Notes under the pieces: model-generated
What the model was told of the DNA's origin: nothing
The model's database searches: none
What the model saw: the letters and a program-made list of their open reading frames with translations, nothing else
Source: Lujinxingia vulgaris
GTDB taxonomy: Bacteria > Myxococcota_A > Bradymonadia > Bradymonadales > Bradymonadaceae
Assembly: GCF_007997015.1 (NCBI RefSeq)
Contig: NZ_VOSM01000002.1
Location: forward strand, 794,882-858,881
Length of the DNA stretch: 64,000 bases
Reading direction: 5' to 3'
In this document: piece by piece, positions 55,603 through 63,984 of the stretch
Layout of the letters: each line of letters starts with the position of its first letter
Numbering within the stretch: position 1 is the first letter of the stretch
Made by a program: the position numbers and the translations under genes

Positions 55603-56499
55603 TCACGCCGTTCGACGATCTTCCTCAAGCCCGTAAATCTTCAGCGGGGGGGCGTCGGGATCGATGGTGAGCGTCGCCCCCACGCCGAACTCCAGGGCCA
55701 GGTGGGGACCATCGAGAAAGATGCGTCCCTCGCGCATGCGCGAGACGACCTCAAAGGGCTCATGGATGGGGACCAGCCCCTTGAGGAAGCGATAGCCGCC
55801 CTGAGCCGGCGGGTAGGGCTCGCGCACCAGGTACTGAAAGCTCTGGCTGCGAAAGGGAAGCACGTAACCGCCCGCCGAGCGGATCGCGGCGGTGGAGCCG
55901 GCGGGGGTCGAGAACCAGATGCCGCTGGATTTTTGCCCCTCGATCGGATGGTTGCCGACTTTGAGCAGGTAGGTGGAGACGGCAGCCGGGTTGGCGTGCG
56001 TGATCAACACATCATTGAGCACCGGCGGGCCGACCTGCTCACCGTTGAGACAGACATAGAAGCGGCGCAGGCGCGTGGGCTCCCAGCCTCCGGTGAGCGT
56101 GCGGTCGAGGAGCCGGGGGAAGTCCGCAGCGAACCCCGCGCAGAAGTAGCCGACGCTGGCCGACGGATCGCTGTTGATGGCCAGCATCGGCGTCTGATCG
56201 ATGCGGTGGGAGAGGTCGAGCACGGTGCCGTCGCCGCCCACGGCAATAATCAGATCGAAGCCGGAGGTGTCGGTGACGTCGCCGCGGTAGCGGGCTTCAA
56301 AGTCGATGCCGCGGGCGCTTAAGTGCTCGAGGATCGTCTCCAGGCTCTGCTGGTGAGCGCGGTGGGAGGCGCGCAGGCGAGCGACGCTGACGTGGCCCTC
56401 GTCGATGAGGTGGGCGACGGCCTGGTCGCCCTGGTCGAGGACGTACTGCTCGTAGCGGCTCTTTTTGTAGGCGACCAGCAGTCGCACATCGGTGCTCAT
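55603..56499 (-). CDS. nadK: NAD(+) kinase
   Basis: A 298-residue enzyme that phosphorylates NAD to NADP. Diagnostic GGDGT at 88-92, NSDPSASVGYF (corresponding to the NSG/NxD-type loop), and LND (near 162) followed by a Gly-rich TPAGSTAA region. Catalytic Asp of GGDGT and the NE/ND-type residues are present. Length typical. ATG at 56499. A 225-bp divergent gap to the SCP2-domain gene follows. Confidence 0.9.
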   Translation of the reverse strand: MSTDVRLLVAYKKSRYEQYVLDQGDQAVAHLIDEGHVSVARLRASHRAHQQSLETILEHLSARGIDFEARYRGDVTDTSGFDLIIAVGGDGTVLDLSHRIDQTPMLAINSDPSASVGYFCAGFAADFPRLLDRTLTGGWEPTRLRRFYVCLNGEQVGPPVLNDVLITHANPAAVSTYLLKVGNHPIEGQKSSGIWFSTPAGSTAAIRSAGGYVLPFRSQSFQYLVREPYPPAQGGYRFLKGLVPIHEPFEVVSRMREGRIFLDGPHLALEFGVGATLTIDPDAPPLKIYGLEEDRRTA

Positions 56500-56724
56500 A
56501 GAGGCCCCGCGGGGGTAAAAGTCGAGAAGTGAGCTTGCCGCCTGCCCGCCGGTTTATAGACTTCGCCGGTGCCGCGCGGCAAGCTCCCACCTTGCAGCGT
56601 GGGGGGCGCCGTGCTAGCTAAAGCGCCGATTAATGTTGTGAGTAAACGCTCAGCGGGCCGTGACCAGCCCGAGCGTTTGAAATTCAGGGTCGAAGTTAAC
56701 CGCATAGATGCTCAGGAGCATACG

Positions 56725-57057
56725 ATGTCTGATCTGACCGCCCGCTCGATCTTCGAAGAAGTGCTTCCCGCCAACCTCAAAGAGAGCCCGGACAAGGCCA
56801 AGTCCACCAACGCCGTGTACGTCTTCAACATCACCGGCGATGACGGCGGCACCTGGACGCTCGACTTCACCAAAGATGAAGACTTCGTCAGCGAAGGTGA
56901 GAACGCCGAAGCGGATTGCAGCATCACCATGAAGGACGGCGACTTTGTCGACATGTGGGAAGGCCGCCTCTCCGGCCCCCAGGCCTTCATGATGAACAAG
57001 ATCAAGATCCAGGGGAACATGGGTCTGGCGATGAAGCTTCAGAACTTCATCGGTTGA
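56725..57057 (+). CDS. SCP2 sterol-binding-domain protein
   Basis: A 110-residue single SCP2-fold protein: helix IFEEVLPANLKESPD, strands VYVFNITGDDGGTWTLDF, then ADCSITMKDGDFVDMWEGRL and a C-terminal amphipathic helix (MNKIKIQGNMGLAMKLQNF). This fold binds lipids or acyl-CoAs in a tunnel; bacterial stand-alone copies have unknown ligands. CAGGAG precedes the ATG at 56725. It is followed by a terminator and, 128 bp on, by an AMACR-like racemase, another acyl-CoA-linked gene, though the terminator makes them separate units. Confidence 0.9.
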   Translation: MSDLTARSIFEEVLPANLKESPDKAKSTNAVYVFNITGDDGGTWTLDFTKDEDFVSEGENAEADCSITMKDGDFVDMWEGRLSGPQAFMMNKIKIQGNMGLAMKLQNFIG

Positions 57058-57101
57058 TCGCGCGTTGAGCCGGGCGACTCGCCCGGCTCGGGCAATCGAA
57101 G

Positions 57102-57136
57102 GCGCACCCGACATCGTGTTCGGCGTGCGCTTTTTT
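57102..57136 (+). terminator. Intrinsic terminator after the SCP2 gene
   Basis: Imperfect stem GCGCAC...GTGCGC (57102-57107 with 57125-57130) with inner pairing CGACA/TGTTCG, then six T (57131-57136). A second strong hairpin without a T-run (GAGCCGGGCG/CGCCCGGCTC, about 57066-57088) precedes it. Confidence 0.85.
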
Positions 57137-57184
57137 GTGCCTGCCTCGCAGGCGTTCTGAGACTTCTTGCTCCGGGAGATCATC

Positions 57185-58378
57185 ATGCGCGTTGAGCCCC
57201 CCACCGACACTGCCAGCACGTTTTTGAAGGGCGTTAGAGTCCTTGATCTGAGCCGACTTCTGCCCGGTCCCTTCGCCTCGTTGCTGCTTGCAGATATGGG
57301 CGCGGAGGTGCTCAAGATCGAAGATCCCCGCGGAGGGGATTACGCGCGCTACTATCCGCCGCTGGTCGATGGGGTGGGGGCGTTTTACGCGAGCGTGAAC
57401 CGCGGAAAGCGCTCGATGACACTGGATTTGAAACAAGAAGCGGGGCGCGAGGTGCTTGAGCGCCTGCTGGATGACGCGGACGTGCTTCTGGAGAGCTTTC
57501 GCCCCGGGGTGATGGCGCGGCTGGGGCTCGATCCGCAGGGGCTGCGGGAGCGCTTCCCGGGGCTTGTGATCTGCTCGGTTTCGGGGTTCGGGCAGAGCGG
57601 CCCGGCGCGCGAGCGGGCCGGTCACGATCTGAACTTCGTGGCGCGCGCCGGGCTGCTTGATCAGAACGCGCGCGCTGACGAGGCGCCGGTGGTGCCAGGC
57701 TACCAGGTGGCGGATCTGGCCGGGGGCGCGCTCTATGCGGCGCTGGGGATCTGCGGGGCGCTCTTTGCCCGAAGTCGCAGCGGAGAGGGGGCGTGGCTGG
57801 ACATCTCGATGAGCGAGGGGGCGTTGAGTTTGATGGCGCCGGCGATCGCGATGCGGGCCGCTGGTGAGGCGATGGCGCCGGGGGCGGGCATGCTCAGCGG
57901 CGGGCTTCCCTGTTACCGCGTCTATGCGACGGCCGACGGACGGCATATGGCGGTGGCGGCGCTCGAGCCGAAGTTCTGGGAGGCGCTTGTGGGGGCGTTG
58001 AGTCGGCCGGAGCTCTCGGGGCGAGGGATGCTCAGCGGTGAGGATGGCGAGGAGGTCGCAGCCGAGCTTGCGGCGATCTTCCAAAGCCAGCCGCAGGCGC
58101 ATTGGGAGCGGGTGCTCGGGGAGGTGGACTGCTGTGTGGAGCCGGTGCGCGATCTGGGCGAGCTCGTCGATGACGCGATCTTTCAGGCGCGCGAGGTCTT
58201 TTTTGAGCTGCAGGGCGTGCGCCAGGTTCGCTCGCCGGTACGAAGTGCCGAATCCGGACGAGCGTCGGAGCTTTGCCCGGCACCTGCACATGGCGCGCAT
58301 ACCGATGAGGTGTTGCGCGGGCTCGGGCTTGAGGAGCAGACGATCGCGGAGCTTCGCCAGCAGGGCGTGATCGCTTAA
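57185..58378 (+). CDS. CoA transferase III/alpha-methylacyl-CoA racemase-like protein
   Basis: A 397-residue CaiB/BaiF-family protein. The opening GVRVLDLSRLLPGPFASLLLADMGAEV is diagnostic, followed by RGKRSMTLDLK. The three catalytic residues of mycobacterial MCR have counterparts: His in AGHDLNF, Asp in QVADLAGGA and Glu in AALEPKFW. This favours epimerisation of 2-methylacyl-CoA over CoA transfer. The ATG at 57185 is chosen over a TTG at 57167 because GGGAG sits upstream. Its stop overlaps the stop of the convergent GT-83-type gene by four bases around a TTAA. Confidence 0.88.
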   Translation: MRVEPPTDTASTFLKGVRVLDLSRLLPGPFASLLLADMGAEVLKIEDPRGGDYARYYPPLVDGVGAFYASVNRGKRSMTLDLKQEAGREVLERLLDDADVLLESFRPGVMARLGLDPQGLRERFPGLVICSVSGFGQSGPARERAGHDLNFVARAGLLDQNARADEAPVVPGYQVADLAGGALYAALGICGALFARSRSGEGAWLDISMSEGALSLMAPAIAMRAAGEAMAPGAGMLSGGLPCYRVYATADGRHMAVAALEPKFWEALVGALSRPELSGRGMLSGEDGEEVAAELAAIFQSQPQAHWERVLGEVDCCVEPVRDLGELVDDAIFQAREVFFELQGVRQVRSPVRSAESGRASELCPAPAHGAHTDEVLRGLGLEEQTIAELRQQGVIA

Positions 58379-59913
58379 AGGGCGTCGTCCCGGGCGTCGG
58401 CAGGAAGGAGCAACGCGAAGTTCCCCCCTCCCTGAATCGGGGCAAGGACGCCCGGACGCCAGGCACTGCCCGCGCCCACGGCACGCCAGGTGGGTCCGGC
58501 CCCGAAGTGCGGGAGGGCGATGATGCGCGGCCTCTCGTCCGATGCGTCGTCGGGGGCAACCACCGTCGCGTCGAGCTCGCCCATCGCGATGTAGAGGTCG
58601 GTAAATTCGCGAAACTCGCCGGGATCGAGCGGGCCGTGGAGCCTCGCGGCCTGCTGCAGAAAGTCGACGGGAAGCAACGCGCTGCGCGCCGGCGCATCAT
58701 GTCCCGTGGGCTCACTGAAGGCGCGGGCGGGCAGGGTGTAGCGGGTTGTCTCGAAGACGTCCGAGGGCCCGACGAGTGCCGGGGCCAGTGCGACGCCAAT
58801 GAGCAGCACAGGCGCAATCCAGGCCAACTTCTCGAAGGGCGGCTTGAGGTGCGCGCGCATGGCCGAGAGCGCGACGACGACGCCCGGCGCGCTCAGAATC
58901 GCCAGCGCGGCAATGGCCAGGGCGCTCATATCCACGCCCCAGGCTGAGGGGCCGCGCGCAAGCCAGGGAAGAAGCACCGAGGCCGCGATAAGCGCGAAGA
59001 GTGCCCTGGCGAGTCGCTGCCGGCGAAGCCAACGCCAGGGCCGGGCCAGAAAGAGCCCGAATACCGCCGGAAGGAGCACCGCTGGCGAGGTCGCTTCAAG
59101 CCAGGTCATCGGTCCGATGGTCAAAGGCGGGCGTGTCGGCGGGTAGGTATGCCCGCGGAAGACCAGCTCGGGCCCGCTCGCGAGCAAGAGATCGAGGAAG
59201 ACGTCGGGGATGGTTTTGGCAGGATCGGGCCAAAAGCCCGGAAAACTCAGAAAAAGAGCTGTGCCAAAGGCCAGAATGAGGAGGTGGTCCAGGCGCAGGA
59301 TGGTGCCTCCTTCTTCGTCGCGATCGCCGAGAATTTCCGCAGCCACAAGGAGAATCATCAGCGCAAAAGCGCCGATCCAGCTCAGCCCAAGAAGCGCGAG
59401 CAGCGCTGCGGCCAGCGCGATGCCGAGCGGGTGAATTGCGGGCAGCGTCCAGAGCCAGAGGAAAGCCAGGGTGAGGGGGATGACGATCGCGTCGGGGGCG
59501 TGCGCGCCGAAGAGTCCCAGCCAGGGGAGCGCGCCGAGGGCCAGCGCTGAGGCGGCGAGCGCGCTGCGGGGGCCGCCCAGCCGGAGCGCCAGTGCGCCGA
59601 TAAGTGCGGTGGAGATGGCTGCGCAACCGACGCCCAGTAGGTGGACGTTTCGGGCGGCATGGGTGGGGGAGATGGCGCTGATGAGGGTTGCGGCCAGGTC
59701 GGCGGCAAAGATGCCTTCAACGTCCAAGAGGGCGTTGAGGTTGCCGGCCGAGAGGGCCCGGGCGCGCGTAAGACCGCGTTCCAACCAGGCGAGTCCTTCG
59801 GGCGTGGTGCCGCGGTAGCCGATGAAAAAGACGAGGATCGCCGCGACGACGGCGATGCTCGCCAGGAGCGCGCGGTTGGAGAGCGGAAAGGGGGCTGCAG
59901 ATGACGATCGCAT
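58375..59913 (-). CDS. Multi-pass membrane protein, GT-83/ArnT-like
   Basis: A 512-residue integral membrane protein with about ten hydrophobic helices in the first 370 residues and a soluble C-terminal domain (about 380-512). The arrangement and RGTTPEGLAWLERG...DVEGIFAADL near the N-terminus recall GT-C lipid-linked sugar transferases of the ArnT/dolichyl-P-mannose type, including an acidic residue in the first outer loop. No exact signature was found, so specificity is open. It overlaps the upstream 276-residue gene by one base (TGATG) and lies last in the gltX-headed operon. Confidence 0.7.
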   Translation of the reverse strand: MRSSSAAPFPLSNRALLASIAVVAAILVFFIGYRGTTPEGLAWLERGLTRARALSAGNLNALLDVEGIFAADLAATLISAISPTHAARNVHLLGVGCAAISTALIGALALRLGGPRSALAASALALGALPWLGLFGAHAPDAIVIPLTLAFLWLWTLPAIHPLGIALAAALLALLGLSWIGAFALMILLVAAEILGDRDEEGGTILRLDHLLILAFGTALFLSFPGFWPDPAKTIPDVFLDLLLASGPELVFRGHTYPPTRPPLTIGPMTWLEATSPAVLLPAVFGLFLARPWRWLRRQRLARALFALIAASVLLPWLARGPSAWGVDMSALAIAALAILSAPGVVVALSAMRAHLKPPFEKLAWIAPVLLIGVALAPALVGPSDVFETTRYTLPARAFSEPTGHDAPARSALLPVDFLQQAARLHGPLDPGEFREFTDLYIAMGELDATVVAPDDASDERPRIIALPHFGAGPTWRAVGAGSAWRPGVLAPIQGGGNFALLLPADARDDAL

Positions 59914-60743
59914 CAGCGGTACTCGAATCGGTAGCAGAAGTGTCGACGGCCCGGGTTCGGGGAGGAGATCTCCAGAGTGAGCGGGAGATCCTGGTTTGCA
60001 GACGGCAAAGGCAGCGCCTGCCAGCCGCGACTGTCGCGGTGGGTGTGATTGAGCACATCGTCTCCGAGTCGCGCGCTGACTTCCACAGGCGCTCCGGTGC
60101 CGACCGAGCTGTCGCGAAGTCCGGTGAGCAACGTCAGCGTGCGGCCCTTATCATCGCGGGGACGAACCTGCGGGTAGCTCACCCGCAGACGCTTATCGGG
60201 TAAGGGGTGCGCCCAGGTGCAGGTGGTGTGCGTACCATCAACCTCAACATCCCGAAGTCCGGGGCGCATCCAGTCGGGCTCGCCGCATCGTGCGAACCCG
60301 GCGTCGTCGCGCGGGCAGGGCGCTACGTGATTTTTGGCGTCAATCGTCTCGACGCTTGCCAGATCAAAGAGGGGGAGGGTGGTCAGCGTGGCGGGCTCCC
60401 AGACCACCCAGTCATCCTGCGTGATGACCGACTTCATGTCCGCGTCTTCAAAACGCTGCGGGGCCTCGTCGTAGCTTACGACCAGCGAGCTCGGCGGCCA
60501 GCTTGAGAGGAGCGCGACCGGACGCGTCGCAAATGATGGGTGTTCGCGCAGCGCGCGGTAGGCGACGTGGTGGGTGACCAGAACAATGGACGCCGGGTGT
60601 TCGGCCACCACCTGCGCAACCTCCTGCGGCAGTGCGACCGTGTCATCTCGCGAACCGAGAAGCGCGAAGACCAGGGCTGCGGCCGCGATGATCAGGCCGT
60701 AGCGCGCGATGCGCGATGCTTGAGGTGGTGAGTCAGTCGACAT
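59913..60743 (-). CDS. Membrane-anchored hypothetical protein
   Basis: A 276-residue protein with one N-terminal membrane helix (about 14-32), then an extracytoplasmic domain: HPASIVLVTHHVAYRALREH and DDWVVWEPATLTTLPLFDL look like an alpha/beta fold comparable to the soluble domain of GT-83-type enzymes, then a beta region with four Cys (CPRDDAGFARCGEP, CTWAHPLP, HFCYRF). Family unknown. It starts at 60743, overlapping the alkyltransferase-like gene by 11 bp, and its stop overlaps the next gene's start; it is probably functionally tied to the GT-83-type protein. Confidence 0.72.
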   Translation of the reverse strand: MSTDSPPQASRIARYGLIIAAAALVFALLGSRDDTVALPQEVAQVVAEHPASIVLVTHHVAYRALREHPSFATRPVALLSSWPPSSLVVSYDEAPQRFEDADMKSVITQDDWVVWEPATLTTLPLFDLASVETIDAKNHVAPCPRDDAGFARCGEPDWMRPGLRDVEVDGTHTTCTWAHPLPDKRLRVSYPQVRPRDDKGRTLTLLTGLRDSSVGTGAPVEVSARLGDDVLNHTHRDSRGWQALPLPSANQDLPLTLEISSPNPGRRHFCYRFEYR

Positions 60744-61074
60744 CCCAGAAGATCTCCCGAGGTTGCCAGCGGTAGGTGTTGAGGTCGCAGCGGCCCTCGC
60801 TGTCGAAGACCACGCCCTCGGCTTCCAGCAGCGCACGCTGAAGTTCTGCGCGACCGAGATCGCCCTTAAAGGAGATGCGGCCCTGCGCGTTGATGACCCG
60901 TTGCCAGGGCAGCTCCCCGAAGTTCTCAAGGGAATGACGCAGGAGCGTGCCAACCGCACGAGCGGCACGGGGGCTCCCGGCGTAACCAGCGATCTGACCG
61001 TAGGTCGCCACGCTCCCGAATGGGATGCGGGTTACCAGCCAGTAGACGCGTTGGGCGAAGTCTTCCTGGCTCAT
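60733..61074 (-). CDS. Alkyltransferase-like protein (MGMT fold without catalytic Cys)
   Basis: A 113-residue ATL protein, the DNA-binding half of O6-alkylguanine methyltransferase: RIPFGSVATYGQIAGYAGSPRAARAVG (about 17-43) and PWQRVIN (56-62), where Trp57 replaces the Cys of PCHRV. ATL proteins bind O6-alkylguanine and hand the lesion to nucleotide excision repair. The short length (MGMT is about 170 or more) and the substitution support ATL. Coupled by overlap to both neighbours in the gltX operon, unrelated in function to the flanking envelope proteins. Confidence 0.92.
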   Translation of the reverse strand: MSQEDFAQRVYWLVTRIPFGSVATYGQIAGYAGSPRAARAVGTLLRHSLENFGELPWQRVINAQGRISFKGDLGRAELQRALLEAEGVVFDSEGRCDLNTYRWQPREIFWDVD

Positions 61075-62036
61075 AGCGCGGGCACCTCAATGAGCTCGTG
61101 AGCGCGCTGACTGAAGTCCTCCACCCACCGCTGCTGCGGTTGCAAGACGTTCGGTGCGCGGCTCCAGCTCGGGTGCCAGAGCAGAAGATGGCGCGCTTCC
61201 TTGCCGGAGCTTACTGCGACCAGGGTGTAGGTCCATGCCTCGCCAGTGAGCGTTGCGATGCGGCAGGTGGTGCCGCAGGACTCGGAGGTAACTTCGTCAG
61301 CGCTAAGGTCTGTGATCTGCCCGGCGTAGCGCTCGATGAGTTGAGAGAGGTACGCGTCGGCAGGTAGGGGGTAGGGAAGAGGCTCAGCGAGCGCGTACCC
61401 CTGAAAGAGCGTACGGGGGGCAGCGAGCTCGCGGAGCGCGGCGTGGCGAGGCCCCCCGGAGGTGGCGGGGGGATCGAGGTAAAGATCGCTCGGAGCGCGG
61501 AGTGCCTGGCCGAGGGGGAGGTCGGGAAGGGCGTTCTCAGCGGGCCGAAGTTCGGGCTGAATGCCGTCGCTCAGATCTTTCAATGTCGTGCGTGTTCTCG
61601 TGAGATTATCGTGGCCAGTGCGCTCCAGGCGCACGACCCAGGTCGCGTCGGGGGTGGTCGTGAGCAGCGCGTGAGCCACAGTCTCATCGGATCGCGAATG
61701 GAACACCCACCATTGACCGGGGCCCGCGGGCTCGGAGGTGAAGGTGTCGCTTAAAGCGGCGAGTCCGTCGCGTTGCAGCGTCAGTCGGTAAGCCACCAGC
61801 GCTTGCGTCGGCGCGTACGCGCGCTCCAGCCGGAAGAGGGTTGCGGTTCCCCGGCGCCCCTGCGCTTCAAGAAGCGCAGGGGCGCGTGCCTCCACCGGAT
61901 CAAAGGCCATCGGCGTGCGCCAGATCAGTGCCTCGGTCGGGTGAGACTGCACGCTGGCGCAGGCTTGCAGCGCCAACGCCAGCGCAATCACCGCAAGGCA
62001 GAGCGAGCCATTGCGCGTGCGTAAGCGATCAGGCAT
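61071..62036 (-). CDS. Hypothetical lipoprotein
   Basis: A 321-residue lipoprotein with lipobox LQAC at about 23-26. The mature part looks beta-rich in the first half (ATLFRLERAYAPTQALVAYRL, GQWWVFHSRSDETVAHALL) and contains a likely disulphide pair (SESCGTTCRIA). No known domain seen. ATG at 62036, 8 bases inside gltX; its stop overlaps the alkyltransferase-like start (ATGA). Confidence 0.78.
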   Translation of the reverse strand: MPDRLRTRNGSLCLAVIALALALQACASVQSHPTEALIWRTPMAFDPVEARAPALLEAQGRRGTATLFRLERAYAPTQALVAYRLTLQRDGLAALSDTFTSEPAGPGQWWVFHSRSDETVAHALLTTTPDATWVVRLERTGHDNLTRTRTTLKDLSDGIQPELRPAENALPDLPLGQALRAPSDLYLDPPATSGGPRHAALRELAAPRTLFQGYALAEPLPYPLPADAYLSQLIERYAGQITDLSADEVTSESCGTTCRIATLTGEAWTYTLVAVSSGKEARHLLLWHPSWSRAPNVLQPQQRWVEDFSQRAHELIEVPAL

Positions 62037-63426
62037 CGCCGACGTACTCGGTGTAATAGGCGAGGCCCTTCTGCAGGCGCGCGATGGCGACGTCGCGCTC
62101 GAAGGTGGCGACGAGGTCGTAAACCGAGGGGCTGTTCGTCGCGCCGGTCAGCGCGATTCGGGTCGGTTGCGCGACCTTGGCCATGCCGAGCTCAAACTCA
62201 GCCATTACCTCTTTATAGACCGCCTCGATCGAAGACGCGCTCCAGTCCTCAAGTTGCTCCAGGCGGGAAACGAGCGCCCCGAAGCCTTCCAGGCCCCCGG
62301 CTTTGAGCCACTTCTTGGAAGCCTTCTCGTCGTAGGTTACGTCTTCGGTAAAGAAGTAGTGGCTCTCCTCGGTGAGCGCGACCATCGTGTTGACGCGATC
62401 ACGCATCAACGCGGTGATGGCGACGAGACGTTCATCGAGTTCGACCGAGTACCCGGCATCTTCAAGGTAAGGCAGCCAGCGCTTAGCAAGCTCTTCAGGC
62501 TCCAGGCGCTTCATCCACTCGGAGTTCACCCAGAGGAACTTGTCCTGATCGAAGGTCGAGGAGCTGCGCCCCACATGGTCGAAGCCGAAGAAGGACTCGA
62601 GCTCGGCCATGGTGAAGAGCTCTTGATCGCCGTGCGACCAGCCCAGGCGGCTGATGTAGTTGACGATCGCCTCTTTCAAAAAGCCCTGCTCCCGGTAGAC
62701 CTGCACCGAAGCCGAGCCCTTGCGCTTGCTCAAGCCGTCGATGAGAGGCAGGTGGCCGAAGGTGGGGATGTCATAACCCAGGGCCTGATACACCGGGATC
62801 TGCCGGAACGTGTTGTTGAGGTGGTCATTACCCCGGATCACGTGGCTGATGTTCATCGTGGCATCATCAACGACGACCACAAAGTTGTAGGTCGGCGAGC
62901 CGTCGCTACGCGCGATGATGAAGTCGTCGAGCTCCTTGACGTCGACCGTGACCGTGCCCTGCACCATGTCGTTGATGGTGAGGGTGCCTTCGAGCGGCAT
63001 CTTAATACGGATCACAAAGGGTTCGCCTTCGGGATGATCGGTGCGGTCACGCCATTTGCGCGAGTACATCGGCTTGCGACCCTCGGCCAGCGCCTTCTCC
63101 CGGTCGGCTTCAAGCTCCTCAGGGGTAGAGAAACACTTATAGGCGTGACCTGCGGCCAGGAGTTCGTCGATCTTCTCTCTATAAAGGTCGAAGCGCTGGG
63201 TCTGGTAATAGGGCCCCTCGTCGGGCGACATGCCCAGCCACTCCATGGCGTCCAGAATCACCTGGGTGTACTCCGGCTTGCTGCGCTCAAGATCGGTGTC
63301 TTCGATGCGCAACACAAAGGTCCCGCCTTCTTTACGCGCGAAGAGGTAGTTAAAGAGCGCTGTGCGCGCCCCGCCCATATGCAGGTAGCCGGTAGGAGAG
63401 GGCGCAAAACGAACGCGAACAGACAT
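62029..63426 (-). CDS. gltX: Glutamyl-tRNA synthetase
   Basis: A 465-residue class I aminoacyl-tRNA synthetase that charges tRNA-Glu. HIGH-type HMGG at 16-19 after RFAPSPTGYL, and the KMSKS-type loop LSKRKG near residue 232, with RIEDTDLERS and GNDHLNNTFRQ also characteristic. A C-terminal anticodon-binding domain follows. ATG at 63426 with GGAG upstream; an in-frame extension to 63537 is Arg-rich leader sequence that contains the promoter. First gene of a five-gene overlapping operon. Whether it is discriminating (tRNA-Glu only) cannot be told here. Confidence 0.96.
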   Translation of the reverse strand: MSVRVRFAPSPTGYLHMGGARTALFNYLFARKEGGTFVLRIEDTDLERSKPEYTQVILDAMEWLGMSPDEGPYYQTQRFDLYREKIDELLAAGHAYKCFSTPEELEADREKALAEGRKPMYSRKWRDRTDHPEGEPFVIRIKMPLEGTLTINDMVQGTVTVDVKELDDFIIARSDGSPTYNFVVVVDDATMNISHVIRGNDHLNNTFRQIPVYQALGYDIPTFGHLPLIDGLSKRKGSASVQVYREQGFLKEAIVNYISRLGWSHGDQELFTMAELESFFGFDHVGRSSSTFDQDKFLWVNSEWMKRLEPEELAKRWLPYLEDAGYSVELDERLVAITALMRDRVNTMVALTEESHYFFTEDVTYDEKASKKWLKAGGLEGFGALVSRLEQLEDWSASSIEAVYKEVMAEFELGMAKVAQPTRIALTGATNSPSVYDLVATFERDVAIARLQKGLAYYTEYVGDA

Positions 63427-63521
63427 GGATGGCTCCGTCAAAGCTCTAAGAACATCGTCAAGCGGCCAGACTCCGAGGCACGGAAATGCCCGAAAACTCG
63501 CCGCGTAAAGGGCACGGCGGC

Positions 63522-63550
63522 TTCTAACACGCCCCAAAATTAGGGGTCAA
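63522..63550 (-). promoter_or_regulatory. Candidate promoter of the gltX operon
   Basis: On the minus strand TTGACC (63550-63545), a 17-bp spacer and TTAGAA (63527-63522), about 95 bp before the gltX ATG. Confidence 0.6.
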
Positions 63551-63608
63551 GCGAGCCTCCCGCACCTCATTGTAGGGCCGGCTGTGGAAAACTTCTTCGC
63601 AAAACTCC

Positions 63609-63637
63609 TTGACCCAATCGGCGCCATCGCCCATAAA
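63609..63637 (+). promoter_or_regulatory. rRNA operon promoter P1 (candidate)
   Basis: TTGACC (63609-63614), exactly 17 bp, CATAAA (63632-63637). First of three evenly built promoters in the last 400 bp. Confidence 0.6.
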
Positions 63638-63705
63638 GCGCCTCCCGACGACGGGGGCCGCAAACGCGGCTCACAACGAAAGGGAAAAAGGATGCGAAAA
63701 CATCC

Positions 63706-63734
63706 TTGACGAGGCGAAAGCAGCAACGTAGAAA
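63706..63734 (+). promoter_or_regulatory. rRNA operon promoter P2 (candidate)
   Basis: TTGACG (63706-63711), exactly 17 bp, TAGAAA (63729-63734). It is 97 bp downstream of P1. Confidence 0.65.
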
Positions 63735-63790
63735 CCGCCTCCGCTCAACGCGACGCCAACACGGGCCGCAGCGAGCAACGTCAACATGGC

Positions 63791-63861
63791 TTTTCGAAAT
63801 TTTAGAAACTTTCAAAAATATCGAAAAACATCTTGACAGCACGAAACGCGGACAGTAAGTT
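63791..63861 (+). promoter_or_regulatory. rRNA operon promoter P3 with UP element (candidate)
   Basis: TTGACA (63833-63838), exactly 17 bp, TAAGTT (63856-63861). An AT-rich 40-bp block (63791-63830) with A and T tracts lies directly upstream, as expected for an UP element contacted by RNA polymerase alpha. It is the strongest of the three. Confidence 0.75.
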
Positions 63862-63931
63862 CCGCATCCCTCGATGGGGCGCCAAAAAGAAACACGGCGA
63901 AACGCGAGGCAAAGTCGAGACAAGTTCTCGA

Positions 63932-63944
63932 CGCTCTTTGAAAA
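63932..63944 (+). promoter_or_regulatory. BoxA antitermination signal
   Basis: CGCTCTTTGAAAA matches the boxA of rRNA leaders (consensus TGCTCTTTA), which loads the NusB-NusE antitermination complex. Placement about 75 bp after P3 and before the presumed 16S start fits an rRNA leader. Confidence 0.7.
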
Positions 63945-63959
63945 GTTCATAGGAATCCA

Positions 63960-63984
63960 GACAGGGCATGTTCAATGCCTTGTC
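63960..63984 (+). promoter_or_regulatory. rRNA leader hairpin
   Basis: GACAGGGCAT (63960-63969) pairs over ten positions (one G-U) with ATGCCTTGTC (63975-63984), loop GTTCA. The 16S gene is not inside the window; its start is expected soon after 64000. Confidence 0.55.

Noticed and set aside
62011..63543. A 510-codon open frame on the plus strand opposite gltX.
   Set aside because: It is the high-GC antisense shadow of gltX; the gltX product has all synthetase motifs.
63567..63950. A 127-codon minus-strand frame in the right-hand intergenic region.
   Set aside because: Arg/Cys/Phe-rich, no ribosome-binding site, and it overlaps three promoters and the UP element.
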